In this document: piece after piece, positions 1-8,424 of the stretch
Layout of the letters: each line of letters opens with the position of its first letter
Position numbering within the stretch: position 1 is the stretch's first letter
NCBI RefSeq assembly: GCF_016714285.1
Contig: NZ_JADJNN010000042.1
Coordinates: 124,001-188,000 of the forward strand
Origin: Nannocystis sp.
Lineage (GTDB): Bacteria; Myxococcota_A; Polyangia; Nannocystales; Nannocystaceae
Direction: 5' to 3'
DNA length: 64,000 nt
Made by a program: the position numbers and the translations under genes
The notes under the pieces: generated by a model
The model's database searches: none
Told to the model about the DNA's origin: nothing
What the model saw: the letters and a program-made list of their open reading frames with translations, nothing else

Positions 1-7
1 CGTCGGG

Positions 8-146
8 TCAGCCCGGAGGGACCACGACGTCGCTGAGCGTGCGGGTGCTGCCGCCGGCTGGATACGCGTACGACGAATAGCTGTCGAGGCCCCAGACGAC
101 CACGCCGAGGGGGCCGTCGCTGCTCGCGGTGTGGTGACCGTTGGTG

Positions 147-147
<1 letters not shown>
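8..147 (-). CDS. C-terminal fragment of an IgGFc-binding-domain-like secreted protein
   Basis: About 45 codons of ordinary coding sequence end at a TGA (complement of 8-10). The visible peptide contains GPLGVVVWGLDSYSSYAYPA followed by a VVVPP ending. From memory, this matches the end of the IgGFc-binding N-terminal domain found in secreted myxobacterial proteins (DSYxSYAYPAG...VVVPP). The reading frame stays open leftward into the C/G-only tract beginning near base 147, but that extension is low-complexity Gly/Pro/Arg and cannot be trusted. The rest of the gene is therefore lost or replaced in this assembly. Family assignment rests on one short conserved block. Confidence 0.55.
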
Positions 148-770
<623 letters not shown>

Positions 771-875
771 TGCCGGGCGAGGATATCAGGATGGGCACCC
801 GGGATCGCGCAGCCGCGCCGCAAATAGCGAGCGCGAGCTCCGTCTGCGCGGGCCCTGTCCTGATATGCTGCCTCG

Positions 876-1442
876 ATGGTGCACCGTACGATCCCAGGGT
901 TGCTCGCGTCGCTGTGGTTGGTGAGTTGCGAGGAGGCGCCGGCGCCGGGGCGCAGCGAGGCGGTGAAGGAGCCCGTCGCCGTGCCCGTGGTTGCGGACAA
1001 GGCGGGCACTCCATCACCAGAGTCGGAGCGCTTGCAGGGGCGCCACGGCGAGCGCATCCAGCGGCTCCTGGCCCATCGCGAGATCGGGGCGGCCTACGCC
1101 GCCGGGACGCTGGGTGATCGCCTGGTGACCGACGGGTCGCTGCTCGTCGACGCCAGGGCCCCGGCCGATACCTCGCAGATGCGCTACTTCCTGCTCAACG
1201 GTGAGGTCCGGCCGGCGACCGACCTCGCGGGGCTCAAGGCGGCCCGGGGCGCCGACGGTGGGGCCGCGCGGGCGCTGCTCCTCGGCGGCGAGGACGGCCC
1301 GAGGCCGGCGATCTTCGACGATATCGCGGCCGGTATCTACACCGTCTGTGCGATCGTCGGTGGCGCCGCGCAGGGCCGCTGCGCCACGGCGACGGTCGAC
1401 GCGACGGCGGCCAGTCGCGTCGTCGTCCTCGCCGAGCGATAG
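876..1442 (+). CDS. Putative lipoprotein, unknown function
   Basis: A 188-residue protein. The N-terminus (MVHRTIPGLLASLWLVSCEE) is a short signal peptide with a lipobox-like SC at residue 18, predicting lipid anchoring. About 35 residues of low-complexity linker follow. The C-terminal ~90 residues contain a 'FDDIAAGIYTVCAIVG' stretch resembling the beta-strand core of carboxypeptidase-regulatory-like or Ig-like folds, where a value is described as given or delivered; this is only a resemblance. It is co-directional with the SGNH hydrolase gene 45 bp downstream. No enzyme motif was recognised. Confidence 0.7.
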   Translation: MVHRTIPGLLASLWLVSCEEAPAPGRSEAVKEPVAVPVVADKAGTPSPESERLQGRHGERIQRLLAHREIGAAYAAGTLGDRLVTDGSLLVDARAPADTSQMRYFLLNGEVRPATDLAGLKAARGADGGAARALLLGGEDGPRPAIFDDIAAGIYTVCAIVGGAAQGRCATATVDATAASRVVVLAER

Positions 1443-1487
1443 GGGGACCGCGCGAAAAAGCGCTGGTCACCCGGCGCGGGGCGGCCT

Positions 1488-2510
1488 ATGGTCGCGCCGA
1501 TGCGTCGCCTCGCCCTCGGCCTCTTCAGCCTCGCCCTCGCCTGCAACGGCGAATCCAACAACAGCAGCGCGGCCTCGGGGTCGACCGGGGCCGACCTGGG
1601 CTCGACGAGCGCGCCGGGATCGTCGAGCGATAGCACGGGCTCGTCGCTGCCGACCACCGGGGCCAGCTCCGGGGTGGTCGACACGGGTGACACGGGGGAT
1701 ACCGGGGCGAGCACCGGGTCGGTCGACGCGAGCACGACCGCGGTGACGGGCGCCAGCAGCTCCGGTGTATCGTCCGACTCGAGCAGCGGCGCCGAGGGCA
1801 GCTCGTCGAGCACCGGGGAGCCGCCCGAGGCGTTCGCGCCGGCCTCGCTGGTGGTGCTGGGCGACTCGATCAGCGACGGCGGCGGGCAGCCCCCGTTTTA
1901 TTACAACCTCCTGCGCGACGACCTCGCCGCCAAGTACGGCCCGGGGTTCAAGTATGTCAACAACGCCCAGAGCGGCAGCGAGACGGGCGCGCTGCTGGGC
2001 CAGGCCAAGGGGCTGCCGAAGCAGCTGCCGGGGCCGGTCGCCGTCGTCATCACCAGCGGCGGCAACGACATGAAGGCCGCGCTGCCGCAGGTCCTCGGCG
2101 GCCTCGACGGGCCGATCAAGCAGAAGGTCGCGGCCAACGTGGACGCGGCGCTGGCCGAGCTGCTGGCGCCGGACCGCTTCGGCGCCGGCGTCCTGGTCCG
2201 CGTGTTCGAGGGCAATATCTACGACGCCAGCGACGGCCAGGGGAATTTCAGCCAGGGCAAGTGCGCGTTCGGCAAGGGGCTGCCGGCGATCCCCACCGAT
2301 ATGTACTTCGACGCCTGGAACCTCAACATCCGCGACGTCGTGCTGGCGCGCGACCAGACCGCGGTCGACATGCACGCGCACTTCTACGATCACGGCTACA
2401 ACAATCCACCGAACTGGTACGCGTCGGATTGCACCCACCCGAGCACGCTCGGGCACGACCAGCTGCGGCACCTGTTCTACTTCGAGATCACCGGCGAGAT
2501 GCTGCCGTGA
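1488..2510 (+). CDS. SGNH/GDSL-family hydrolase lipoprotein
   Basis: A 340-residue secreted esterase or lipase-type hydrolase. An alternative start at 1500 (MRRLALGLFSLALACNG) gives a cleaner signal peptide with the lipobox Cys in LALAC. Residues ~20-110 are a Ser/Thr/Gly/Asp spacer typical of surface lipoproteins in this genome. The catalytic domain begins with VVLGDSISDGGG (block I, nucleophile Ser in GDS). It has a GGND block III at about residue 190 and ends with SDCTHPS, which supplies the catalytic Asp and His (DxxH). These SGNH signatures are all present and in order. The substrate (acyl ester or acetylated polysaccharide) cannot be read from the sequence. Confidence 0.85.
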   Translation: MVAPMRRLALGLFSLALACNGESNNSSAASGSTGADLGSTSAPGSSSDSTGSSLPTTGASSGVVDTGDTGDTGASTGSVDASTTAVTGASSSGVSSDSSSGAEGSSSSTGEPPEAFAPASLVVLGDSISDGGGQPPFYYNLLRDDLAAKYGPGFKYVNNAQSGSETGALLGQAKGLPKQLPGPVAVVITSGGNDMKAALPQVLGGLDGPIKQKVAANVDAALAELLAPDRFGAGVLVRVFEGNIYDASDGQGNFSQGKCAFGKGLPAIPTDMYFDAWNLNIRDVVLARDQTAVDMHAHFYDHGYNNPPNWYASDCTHPSTLGHDQLRHLFYFEITGEMLP

Positions 2511-2547
2511 TCGTGGCCTGATCGTGGCCTGATCGTGGCCTGATCGG
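2508..2547. repeat. 11-bp tandem repeat across the SGNH gene stop codon
   Basis: The unit TGATCGTGGCC is repeated three times from 2508 (the first copy contains the TGA stop codon), followed by a partial fourth copy (TGATCGG). Every copy supplies a TGA, so expansion leaves the protein end unchanged. A strong GC hairpin follows immediately. Confidence 0.85.
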
Positions 2548-2548
2548 T

Positions 2549-2566
2549 CCCGCGCGCGAGCGCGGG
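2549..2566 (+). terminator. Hairpin with GNRA loop downstream of SGNH hydrolase gene
   Basis: Perfect 7-bp arms CCCGCGC and GCGCGGG enclose a GCGA (GNRA) tetraloop. The hairpin lies 38 bp after the stop of the SGNH gene and before the TTG start at 2604. No T-run follows, so it could be a Rho-independent-like terminator of GC-rich type or an mRNA 3'-end stabiliser. Confidence 0.5.
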
Positions 2567-2603
2567 CTATCAGCGAGCACGCGGGCCGTGGTAGCGTGAC
2601 GGC

Positions 2604-3907
2604 TTGCGCTGCATCACCGTATCCACCGTCGTCTTCGCGCTGACGCGCACCGCCCTCGCCGCCGATCCCCTGCCCGAGGGCGATCAGGGGATCGCGGCGA
2701 AGTACCCCGGCGACGCCGGCATCGACGCGGACCCTGCGGTCGTGTTCGCCGACGACTTCGAGGGCTACCAGGATGCCTCGCAGCTGCCGACGCGCTGGGA
2801 CGCGGGGGTCTATCAGGTCGATCAGATCCGGCTCGCGACCGAGCCCGAGAACGTGTTCGCGGGCGGCCAGGCGCTCGAGTTCACGGTGCCGCAGCAGGAG
2901 GCCGAGCTCAGCAACGCGACCGACCGCAGCGTCTCGCCCGAGCTGGATACCCTGTATCTGCGCTACTACTCGAAGTTTCGCGGGCCCTACGACATCGTCG
3001 GTTCGAGCCACAACGGCTCGATGATCTCGTCGCATTATTTCATCAACGGGCAGGCCACGCCCGGGGTGCCGGCCGACGGCACCAACAAGTTCCTCGCCAA
3101 CCTGGAGAACTGGCGCGGCGAGCCCGAGACGGCCTCGCCGGGGCTGCTTAACATCTACGTCTACCACCCGGAGCAGCGCTCGCAGTACGGCGACCATTTC
3201 TACTCGGACGGCACGATCACGCCCTACGACCCCGACCCGCCGCCGAACTACTTCGGCCCCGACTTCATCCCGCGGGCGAACATCATCCCGGAGCTCGACA
3301 CCTGGCACTGCTATGAATACATGGTCCAGGCCAACACGCCGGGGCAGCGCGACGGACGGATCGCCTTCTGGTACGACGGGGTATTGGCGGGCGACTTCCA
3401 GAACCTGCGCCTGCGCGACGTCGACAGCCTGAAGATCGACCGCTTCGGGCTCTCGTTTCACATCGGGTCGAACCCGATCGCGGAGAATCGCAAGTGGTAC
3501 GATAACGTCGTCGCGGCCACCTCGTACATCGGCCCGCTGTACGAGGGCGGCGGCGGCGAGACCGGCACCGGCTCGGCCAGCGCGGGGGATGCCAGCGGCG
3601 AGGCCGGCGGCACCGATACGCCGACGGGCGGCGGCACCGATACGCCGACGGGCGGCGGCACGAGCTCCAACCCGAGTGGCAACCCGACCCGAGTGGCGCG
3701 GACACCAGCGCCGCCAGCAGCGACGGCGCCAGCGCGACGGGGGCCACGCAGGCCAGCGATGGCGGCGGCGAGGGTGGGGGCGGCGGCTGTGCTTGTGGTG
3801 CAGCGAGGCCCCTCTCGCGCGGGGAGGGCCTGGCGCTTGTGGTGCTGGTCTTCACAGCCGCGGCAGGTCGGCGAAGCCGCGGGCGTCGTGGGCCGGGACC
3901 ATCGTGA
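2604..3907 (+). CDS. Secreted ConA-like/polysaccharide-lyase-like protein with MYXO-CTERM tail, frameshifted near 3685
   Basis: Translation from the TTG at 2604 gives a signal peptide (LRCITVSTVVFALTRTALA) and ~300 residues of a beta-rich domain. That domain has features of concanavalin A-like lectin/glucanase or alginate-lyase folds: FADDFEGYQ near the start, then LYLRYYSKF and RIAFWYDGVLAGD. A Gly/Thr/Ser-rich linker follows, containing a duplicated 24-bp unit. The frame is then lost at about 3680-3690. Shifting by one base restores a convincing end: CACGAARPL, a hydrophobic LALVVLVFTAAAG segment and RRSRGRR, with a stop at 3905-3907. This is the Cys/membrane/Arg signature of MYXO-CTERM surface proteins. 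The end overlaps the convergent MBL-fold gene by 56 bp. The frameshift is probably a sequencing indel. Confidence 0.7.
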
Positions 3908-4785
3908 TCTCGGGGAAGCGCGCCGCGATCGCGGCCATGCGCAGGAGGTTGTCGCGGACGCCCTGGGCGTCGCTGTCGGCGAGGCAGCGCTGCAGCCACG
4001 GTCGTTCTTGACGCTCGGTGATGCCCTCCGTTTGCCACGCGAGGTCGCCGACGAAGGCGTGGCGGCGTCCGTCGGGCAGGGCGACGAACACGATCACGGA
4101 GCCGGGGGTGTGGCCGGGCGCCGGGACGATGACGATGGCGCCGTCGCCGTGGACGTCGTGGCTGCGGGGGAAGCCGAGGTAGGGGCCGCCGGTGAATCTC
4201 GTATTCCTCATAGTTCACGTCGGCGAGGCCGCGGGCCACTGCGGTGATCGAGCCGCCCTCGGCGATGAAGCGGCGCTCGTCGGCGGTGATCAGGACGGGG
4301 GTGCCGGGGAGGTCGGGGATGCCGCTGACGTGGTCCCAGTGGGCGTGTGTGAGGATAATGCCGCGGAGCTGACCGCGGTCGTAGCCGGCCGCGGCGAGCT
4401 GGTCGGCGGCCGCCTGGCTCCGTGTGTAGCTCGTGATCAGCCGGAAGCCGAGGGGCATCTGCGAGAAATGTGCGTCGATATTGCGGCCGAAGCCGGTGTC
4501 GATGAGCAGGTCGCCGCGCGGGTGCTGGACCAGCACGGCGCTCATGCTGAAGTCGCGGTGGTCGGTGAAGGAGCCGCCGCGGTAGGCGAAGCCGGCGCTG
4601 CGGTGGGTCACGCCGGTGGGCAGGTGGAACATCGCCATCGTCGCGGGCGGCGAGGCGAGCGGCAGCGGGCCGGTCAGCGGCGCGGGCGGGGGCAAGGGCG
4701 AGCCGCAGAATGTGCTCAGGAACAGCGCCAGCAGCAGCGACGCGAGGGCGAGGGCGAGGAATCGTCGTTTGTTCGGGCCGGTCAC
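3852..4785 (-). CDS. MBL-fold metallo-hydrolase, exported, frameshifted near 4195
   Basis: Translation begins at a GTG (complement of 4783-4785) with GGAG upstream. The product starts VTGPNKRRFLALALASLLLALF, a signal sequence ending in STFCGS that could be a lipobox. Zinc-binding motif HAHWDH follows DTGFG, the two hallmark blocks of the metallo-beta-lactamase fold; later PAPGHTPGS supplies a further metal His and VGDLAW the bridging Asp. The frame breaks between EEYEI and FTGGPYLGFP at about 4190-4200; one base restores an intact ~311-residue protein ending PAHDARGFADLPRL. The family includes quorum-quenching lactonases and other hydrolases, and the substrate is unknown. Start codons between 4785 and 4953 are possible but would add Pro/Arg-rich non-signal sequence. 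Confidence 0.75.
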
Positions 4786-4951
4786 CGCGTCTCCGCGGGG
4801 CACGATACGCGCGGTGGGTCCGGGCGTACAGGATCGCGGGCCCGCGGCGCAGGGCCGCGCGTTCAGGGGGCGACGTGGCGGTGGGGCGGCGGCCCGTGGA
4901 CCGGGTCGTGGCGCCATGATAGCGTGCGCCGCAGCGGATCCGGAGGACGAC

Positions 4952-6136
4952 ATGGGCGAAAGCGGTTGGCAGAAGCAGATCGGAACTTTGGTGCATATCT
5001 CGGCGGGGGACGACGGCGAGATATGGGGCTTGACCGCGGCGCAGCAGATCCGCCGCTGGAATAACGGTGAATGGCAGCCAGTCCCGGGGTCGCTGAAGCA
5101 GATCTCGGTCGGGTCGATCGATCACATCTGGGGTGTCAACGACGCGGACCAGATCTTTCGCTGGTTCGGAGATTGGCAGGAGATGCCCGGGCGGCTGCGC
5201 TGGGTCTCGGCGGCCGCGGACGGCACCGTCGTCGGCGTCAACGCGGAGGACGACATCTTCCGCTGGAACGGCGGCGGCTGGGACCAGCTGGACGGCAAGC
5301 TGCGGATGGTGTCGGTGGCGAGCCAGAAGGTGATGTATGGCTATAACGCGGAGAGCCAGATCTTCCGCTGGAACGGCGGCGGATGGGACTTCCGCGGCGG
5401 TGAGGCCCGCGGCGCGCTGTCGGTCGGCGTGCGCGACGGGTCGTCCCACCTGTGGGCCTGCCTGGTCAGCTCGAGCAAGCAGGTGGTGCTAGCGGCGGTG
5501 ACCCAGGGGTTGATCGGCGGCGAGCGGACTGCGTTGTTCGAGAGCGTCGATAACGCGGGCTGGGAGGACCGCGACGGCATGCTGACCCAGATCTCCGCGG
5601 CGGCCCAGTACGTGGTCGGCGTGAACGCGGCCGGTGAGGTGTACTCATGGGGATGCGCCCTTCCGGCGGGCGATCGGCCGCTCGTCACCCGGCAACGCGG
5701 GTGGCGCTGGTGCAGCAAGTGCCAGGGGCTGTTCTTCGGCGGGCACAGCAGCCAGGGCAGCTGCGCCAGCCGGCCCGTCGGCGTCATGGCGACGACGATC
5801 GTGCCGCACGACCCCAGCGGGAGCGGAGAGTATGCGCTGGCCAACTCCGTGGGGGCGCCCGGGCAGTCGGGCTGGCGCTGGTGCCGGAAGTGCGAGGGGC
5901 TGTTCTTCGCGGGCGCCAGGGGGAAGTGCGCCTCGGGGGGCGCGCATGACGGCTCCCAGAGCGGCGACTACACATTGGTCCACAATGACCCCGCGGCCCA
6001 GGGTCAGGGCAGCTGGCGCTATTGCAAGAAGTGCGATGGGCTGTACTTCGCGGGCGGCGGCGTGACCCATTGCCCGGCCGGTCTGGCCCACGATGGCTCG
6101 GCCTCGGGTGCATACACGGTGCGGGTCATCGGTTGA
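4952..6136 (+). CDS. Tectonin beta-propeller protein with three C-terminal WR[WY]CxKC modules
   Basis: A 394-residue protein; the ATG at 4952 has a GGAGG ribosome site six bases upstream, which decides the start. Residues ~10-235 contain at least four tectonin/TECPR-type repeats of the form IW(G/A)VNxxxQIFRWxGG-W, predicted to form a sugar- or LPS-binding propeller. The last ~150 residues hold three copies of a Cys-rich module: W-R-[WY]-C-x-K-C-x-G-L-x-F-x-G, then a Cys and a Gly-rich H-D-x(3-4)-S-G-x-Y stretch. The same module occurs three times in the matrixin at 31974-33221. No signal peptide is visible (MGESGWQKQIGTLVHIS). Probable surface-recognition or carbohydrate-binding protein; export route unknown. 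Confidence 0.8.
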   Translation: MGESGWQKQIGTLVHISAGDDGEIWGLTAAQQIRRWNNGEWQPVPGSLKQISVGSIDHIWGVNDADQIFRWFGDWQEMPGRLRWVSAAADGTVVGVNAEDDIFRWNGGGWDQLDGKLRMVSVASQKVMYGYNAESQIFRWNGGGWDFRGGEARGALSVGVRDGSSHLWACLVSSSKQVVLAAVTQGLIGGERTALFESVDNAGWEDRDGMLTQISAAAQYVVGVNAAGEVYSWGCALPAGDRPLVTRQRGWRWCSKCQGLFFGGHSSQGSCASRPVGVMATTIVPHDPSGSGEYALANSVGAPGQSGWRWCRKCEGLFFAGARGKCASGGAHDGSQSGDYTLVHNDPAAQGQGSWRYCKKCDGLYFAGGGVTHCPAGLAHDGSASGAYTVRVIG

Positions 6137-6240
6137 GCGCGTGTCGGTCGTTCCCTGGCTCGCGCAGGGGGTCGCGGGTCTGCGTTTTCCCGGGCGCGCG
6201 GGCCTGCGCGACGGGGCCTGGATCGGTTAGCTTGGCGCCC

Positions 6241-6798
6241 GTGCCCGCCATCGACCTCACGACCCTCATCGCACCCCTGCGCCGCCCCGCGATCGCCGAG
6301 CTCCTCGGCGAGGCGGACCTCGAGCTCGACGCCGACGACGACCTGATCGGGCACCTCGGCAAGGCTGTCCCGAAGGACAGCCTGATCGCGTTCGGTCAGC
6401 ACGGCAGCGGCTCGCTGCTGGCCGTGTGGCGCCGCGACCCGCGGACCCCGCTCGCGCGCTGTCCGGTGATCTGGCTCGACAGCGAGGGCGAGCCGGTCGA
6501 GGCGCTCGCGTCGGACTTCGCCGCGTTCCTCACCCTGCTGCCCTACGGGCTCGGTCAGCTCTACGACCTCATCCGCAAGGCCCAGCGCATGCGGGACGGC
6601 GACTTCCCGGGCTGGGAGCCGGCGGCGATCGAGGTCGACATCGCCGATCTGCGCCAGGGTCTCGCGCTGGTCGCGGAGGATCTCGACGACTGGCGCGAGG
6701 CGGGGCTGCCGCCCGCCCGCGACCCGCTCGCGGTCGTCGAGCAGGCGGTCGCGCTGCCCTTCGCGGCGTGGTGGGCCGGGCTGCCGGCCCAGGAGTAG
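6241..6798 (+). CDS. SUKH (SMI1/KNR4)-like protein
   Basis: A 185-residue soluble protein read from the GTG at 6241, since upstream sequence in the frame is non-coding in character. The stretch IAFGQHGSGSLLAVWRR, followed by CPVIWLDSEGEPVEALASDF and FLTLLPYG, resembles SMI1/KNR4 (SUKH) domains: a Gly-containing turn, a strand describing a 'status' line, then a helix on the acceptor side. SUKH proteins are often immunity proteins to polymorphic toxins, but no toxin gene is adjacent, so that role is not claimed. The coding sequence contains a perfect GGCTGTCC-CGAA-GGACAGCC palindrome at 6363-6382. Confidence 0.55.
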   Translation: MPAIDLTTLIAPLRRPAIAELLGEADLELDADDDLIGHLGKAVPKDSLIAFGQHGSGSLLAVWRRDPRTPLARCPVIWLDSEGEPVEALASDFAAFLTLLPYGLGQLYDLIRKAQRMRDGDFPGWEPAAIEVDIADLRQGLALVAEDLDDWREAGLPPARDPLAVVEQAVALPFAAWWAGLPAQE

Positions 6799-6814
6799 CT
6801 GTCCCGCAGGACAG
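6799..6814. terminator. CTGTCC-CGCA-GGACAG hairpin directly after the SUKH-like gene stop
   Basis: Perfect 6-bp inverted arms with a CGCA loop start at the base after the TAG stop codon. It may act as a terminator. The same CTGTCC/GGACAG arms also occur inside coding sequences (6363, 9417), so it may instead be a member of a dispersed palindrome family. Confidence 0.4.
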
Positions 6815-7044
6815 GTGCCGGTCGGCGCTCGCAGGGGCGGGCGCGGCGGGTTCGTGTGGAGATTCACGGGTTCGTAGATCGACGCCGCGGGGTGGGCGTT
6901 GAGGCCCCCACACCCTGCGTCCAGGGTGCCCCCCACTCCACCGCTCGTCCGGGTGGTCCGTGCATCGGCAACTCGCTCCGTGGCCTCTCAGGCCCGGCGT
7001 GGGGCGCCGGCGCGGCGATCCGGCGCGGGCCCGAGGTGTCCACC

Positions 7045-7968
7045 ATGAGCCACAGCCACGCCCAATCTGCATTCCTGGCCCCCTCTGCTCGGTTCGACGG
7101 TGAGGCGTCGGGCCTCATCGATGTGCGAAGGATCGGCTCGCCGGTCGCCGCGAATGTGGTGCGTACCGGCGGCGGCAATTTCCCGGGGCGGGTGCTCACG
7201 CCGCTGCCGGTGGCCCGTCCGGTGACCGCCGCCGCGCCGGCGCTGCGCAGCCAGACGCCGCTGTATGCATTGCTGGCGACGCTGACGCTCGGGTTTTTCG
7301 GGCTCGCTGGCTATGTGGTGACCCGCCCGTCGCCGCCGCCGCGGGAGGTCGTGCGGGTCATCGAGCCGACCGCGCTGGCGAGCGTGGCGACGGCGCCGAC
7401 GCGCGAGCCGGCGCCGGTGGTCGCGGCTGCGATCGCCGCTGCGGTGGCGCCGGAGCCGGAGAGCCAGCCGACGCCCGTGGTCGTCGCGCCGTCGCGGAGG
7501 CCGGGCAAGGTGACCAAGCCGGGCAAGCCGGTCGTCCCTGGCGGGCCGGCGCCGGAGCGGGCGGTGGAGGTTGCGGCGAAGCCGGCGAGCAAGCCCGAAT
7601 ACGGGGTCGACTGCATCCTCGGCAAGGCGTCGTGCGGTGACAAGGCCGCGGCGAAGCCGGAGGCGGAGACCCAGGCCGCGCCGCCCGACGATCTGCCGGA
7701 GCGGCTCGAGCAGGCCGACATCAGCGCGGGCACCAGCGCGGCGCGGGCGGCCGCCGCGAGCAGCTGCACGCGTCTGGCCCGGGGCGGCGAGAAGGTCCAG
7801 GTCAAGCTGTCGATCGCCGGACCGACGGGGGCGGTGATCGGGGCCAGCGCGCTGGAGGACGCCGGCAATCCGCAGCTGGCCGCGTGCTGTGTCGGTCAGC
7901 TCGAGCGGGCGAGCTTTCGCCAGGTGAAGAAGCAGCAGATCGGCACGGTGGTGACGATCAAGTTCTGA
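7045..7968 (+). CDS. Single-pass membrane protein with AgmX/PglI-like C-terminal domain
   Basis: A 307-residue protein starting at ATG 7045. It has an N-terminal cytoplasmic stretch of ~75 residues and one membrane helix (LYALLATLTLGFFGLAGYVV, about residues 73-92). A long Pro/Ala/Lys-rich periplasmic linker follows. The ~90-residue C-terminal domain has the pattern 'Cys ... VQVKLSIAGPTGAVIGA ... CCVGQLERASFRQVKKQQIGTVVTIKF'. That layout matches the AgmX/PglI and TonB-like energy-transduction domains common in myxobacterial gliding and envelope complexes. Partners (ExbB/ExbD-like) are not in the neighbourhood. Confidence 0.65.
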   Translation: MSHSHAQSAFLAPSARFDGEASGLIDVRRIGSPVAANVVRTGGGNFPGRVLTPLPVARPVTAAAPALRSQTPLYALLATLTLGFFGLAGYVVTRPSPPPREVVRVIEPTALASVATAPTREPAPVVAAAIAAAVAPEPESQPTPVVVAPSRRPGKVTKPGKPVVPGGPAPERAVEVAAKPASKPEYGVDCILGKASCGDKAAAKPEAETQAAPPDDLPERLEQADISAGTSAARAAAASSCTRLARGGEKVQVKLSIAGPTGAVIGASALEDAGNPQLAACCVGQLERASFRQVKKQQIGTVVTIKF

Positions 7969-8011
7969 ACGCGTTGCATTCGCCGCGGCTCCGTAGGAGG
8001 CTCGCGGGACC

Positions 8012-8410
8012 ATGTCTCACGAGCGCAACACGATGACCTCGGCGACGAGCGCCGTCTGGAACAACCACGTGACCGCCCCCGGCACGCCCGCGGGCTTCAC
8101 CGTCCGGACCACAGTTCCGGGCAACCCGGACGGCGTCGAGGTGATGCTCGAGCGCTGGGAGCCGGGCAGCGAGGAGCCGCCGCATTCGCACCCTGGCGAC
8201 GATATGACGGTGGTCGTCGAGGGGCGCATGGCGATCCAGTTCTATCGCCGTGAGGCCGGCGCGCTGGTCCCCGACGGCGAGCCGGTCGTGCTCGCCCGGG
8301 GTGACGTGGGTTACGTGGCGGCCGGGCGGATCCACGACGCGAAGTACATCGAGGCCTGCAAGCTGGTCTATGTCCACGATCGGGCGTTCGGCTTCGAGGC
8401 GGCCGGGTGA
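8012..8410 (+). CDS. Small cupin-domain protein
   Basis: A 132-residue single-domain cupin. An AGGAGG ribosome site lies 11 bases before the ATG at 8012; an internal ATG at 8033 is an alternative. Motif 1 is present as PPHSHPGDDMTVVVEGRMAIQF (metal-binding His-x-His and Glu), and motif 2 as ARGDVGYVAAGRIHDAKY with a His. The fold binds a metal and may be an isomerase, dioxygenase or sensor; nothing here selects one. It is convergent with the last gene of the eCIS operon, with 14 bp between stops, and is not obviously part of that operon. Confidence 0.8.
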   Translation: MSHERNTMTSATSAVWNNHVTAPGTPAGFTVRTTVPGNPDGVEVMLERWEPGSEEPPHSHPGDDMTVVVEGRMAIQFYRREAGALVPDGEPVVLARGDVGYVAAGRIHDAKYIEACKLVYVHDRAFGFEAAG

Positions 8411-8424
8411 ACGGGCGCGGTCGA

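Noticed and set aside
6241..6798. SUKH-like gene as immunity to an eCIS toxin
   Set aside because: No toxin-domain gene lies next to it, and the SUKH match itself is only moderate.
8012..8410. Cupin gene as an eCIS accessory or cargo gene
   Set aside because: It is on the opposite strand, convergent with the ATPase gene, with its own AGGAGG site; nothing ties it to the system.
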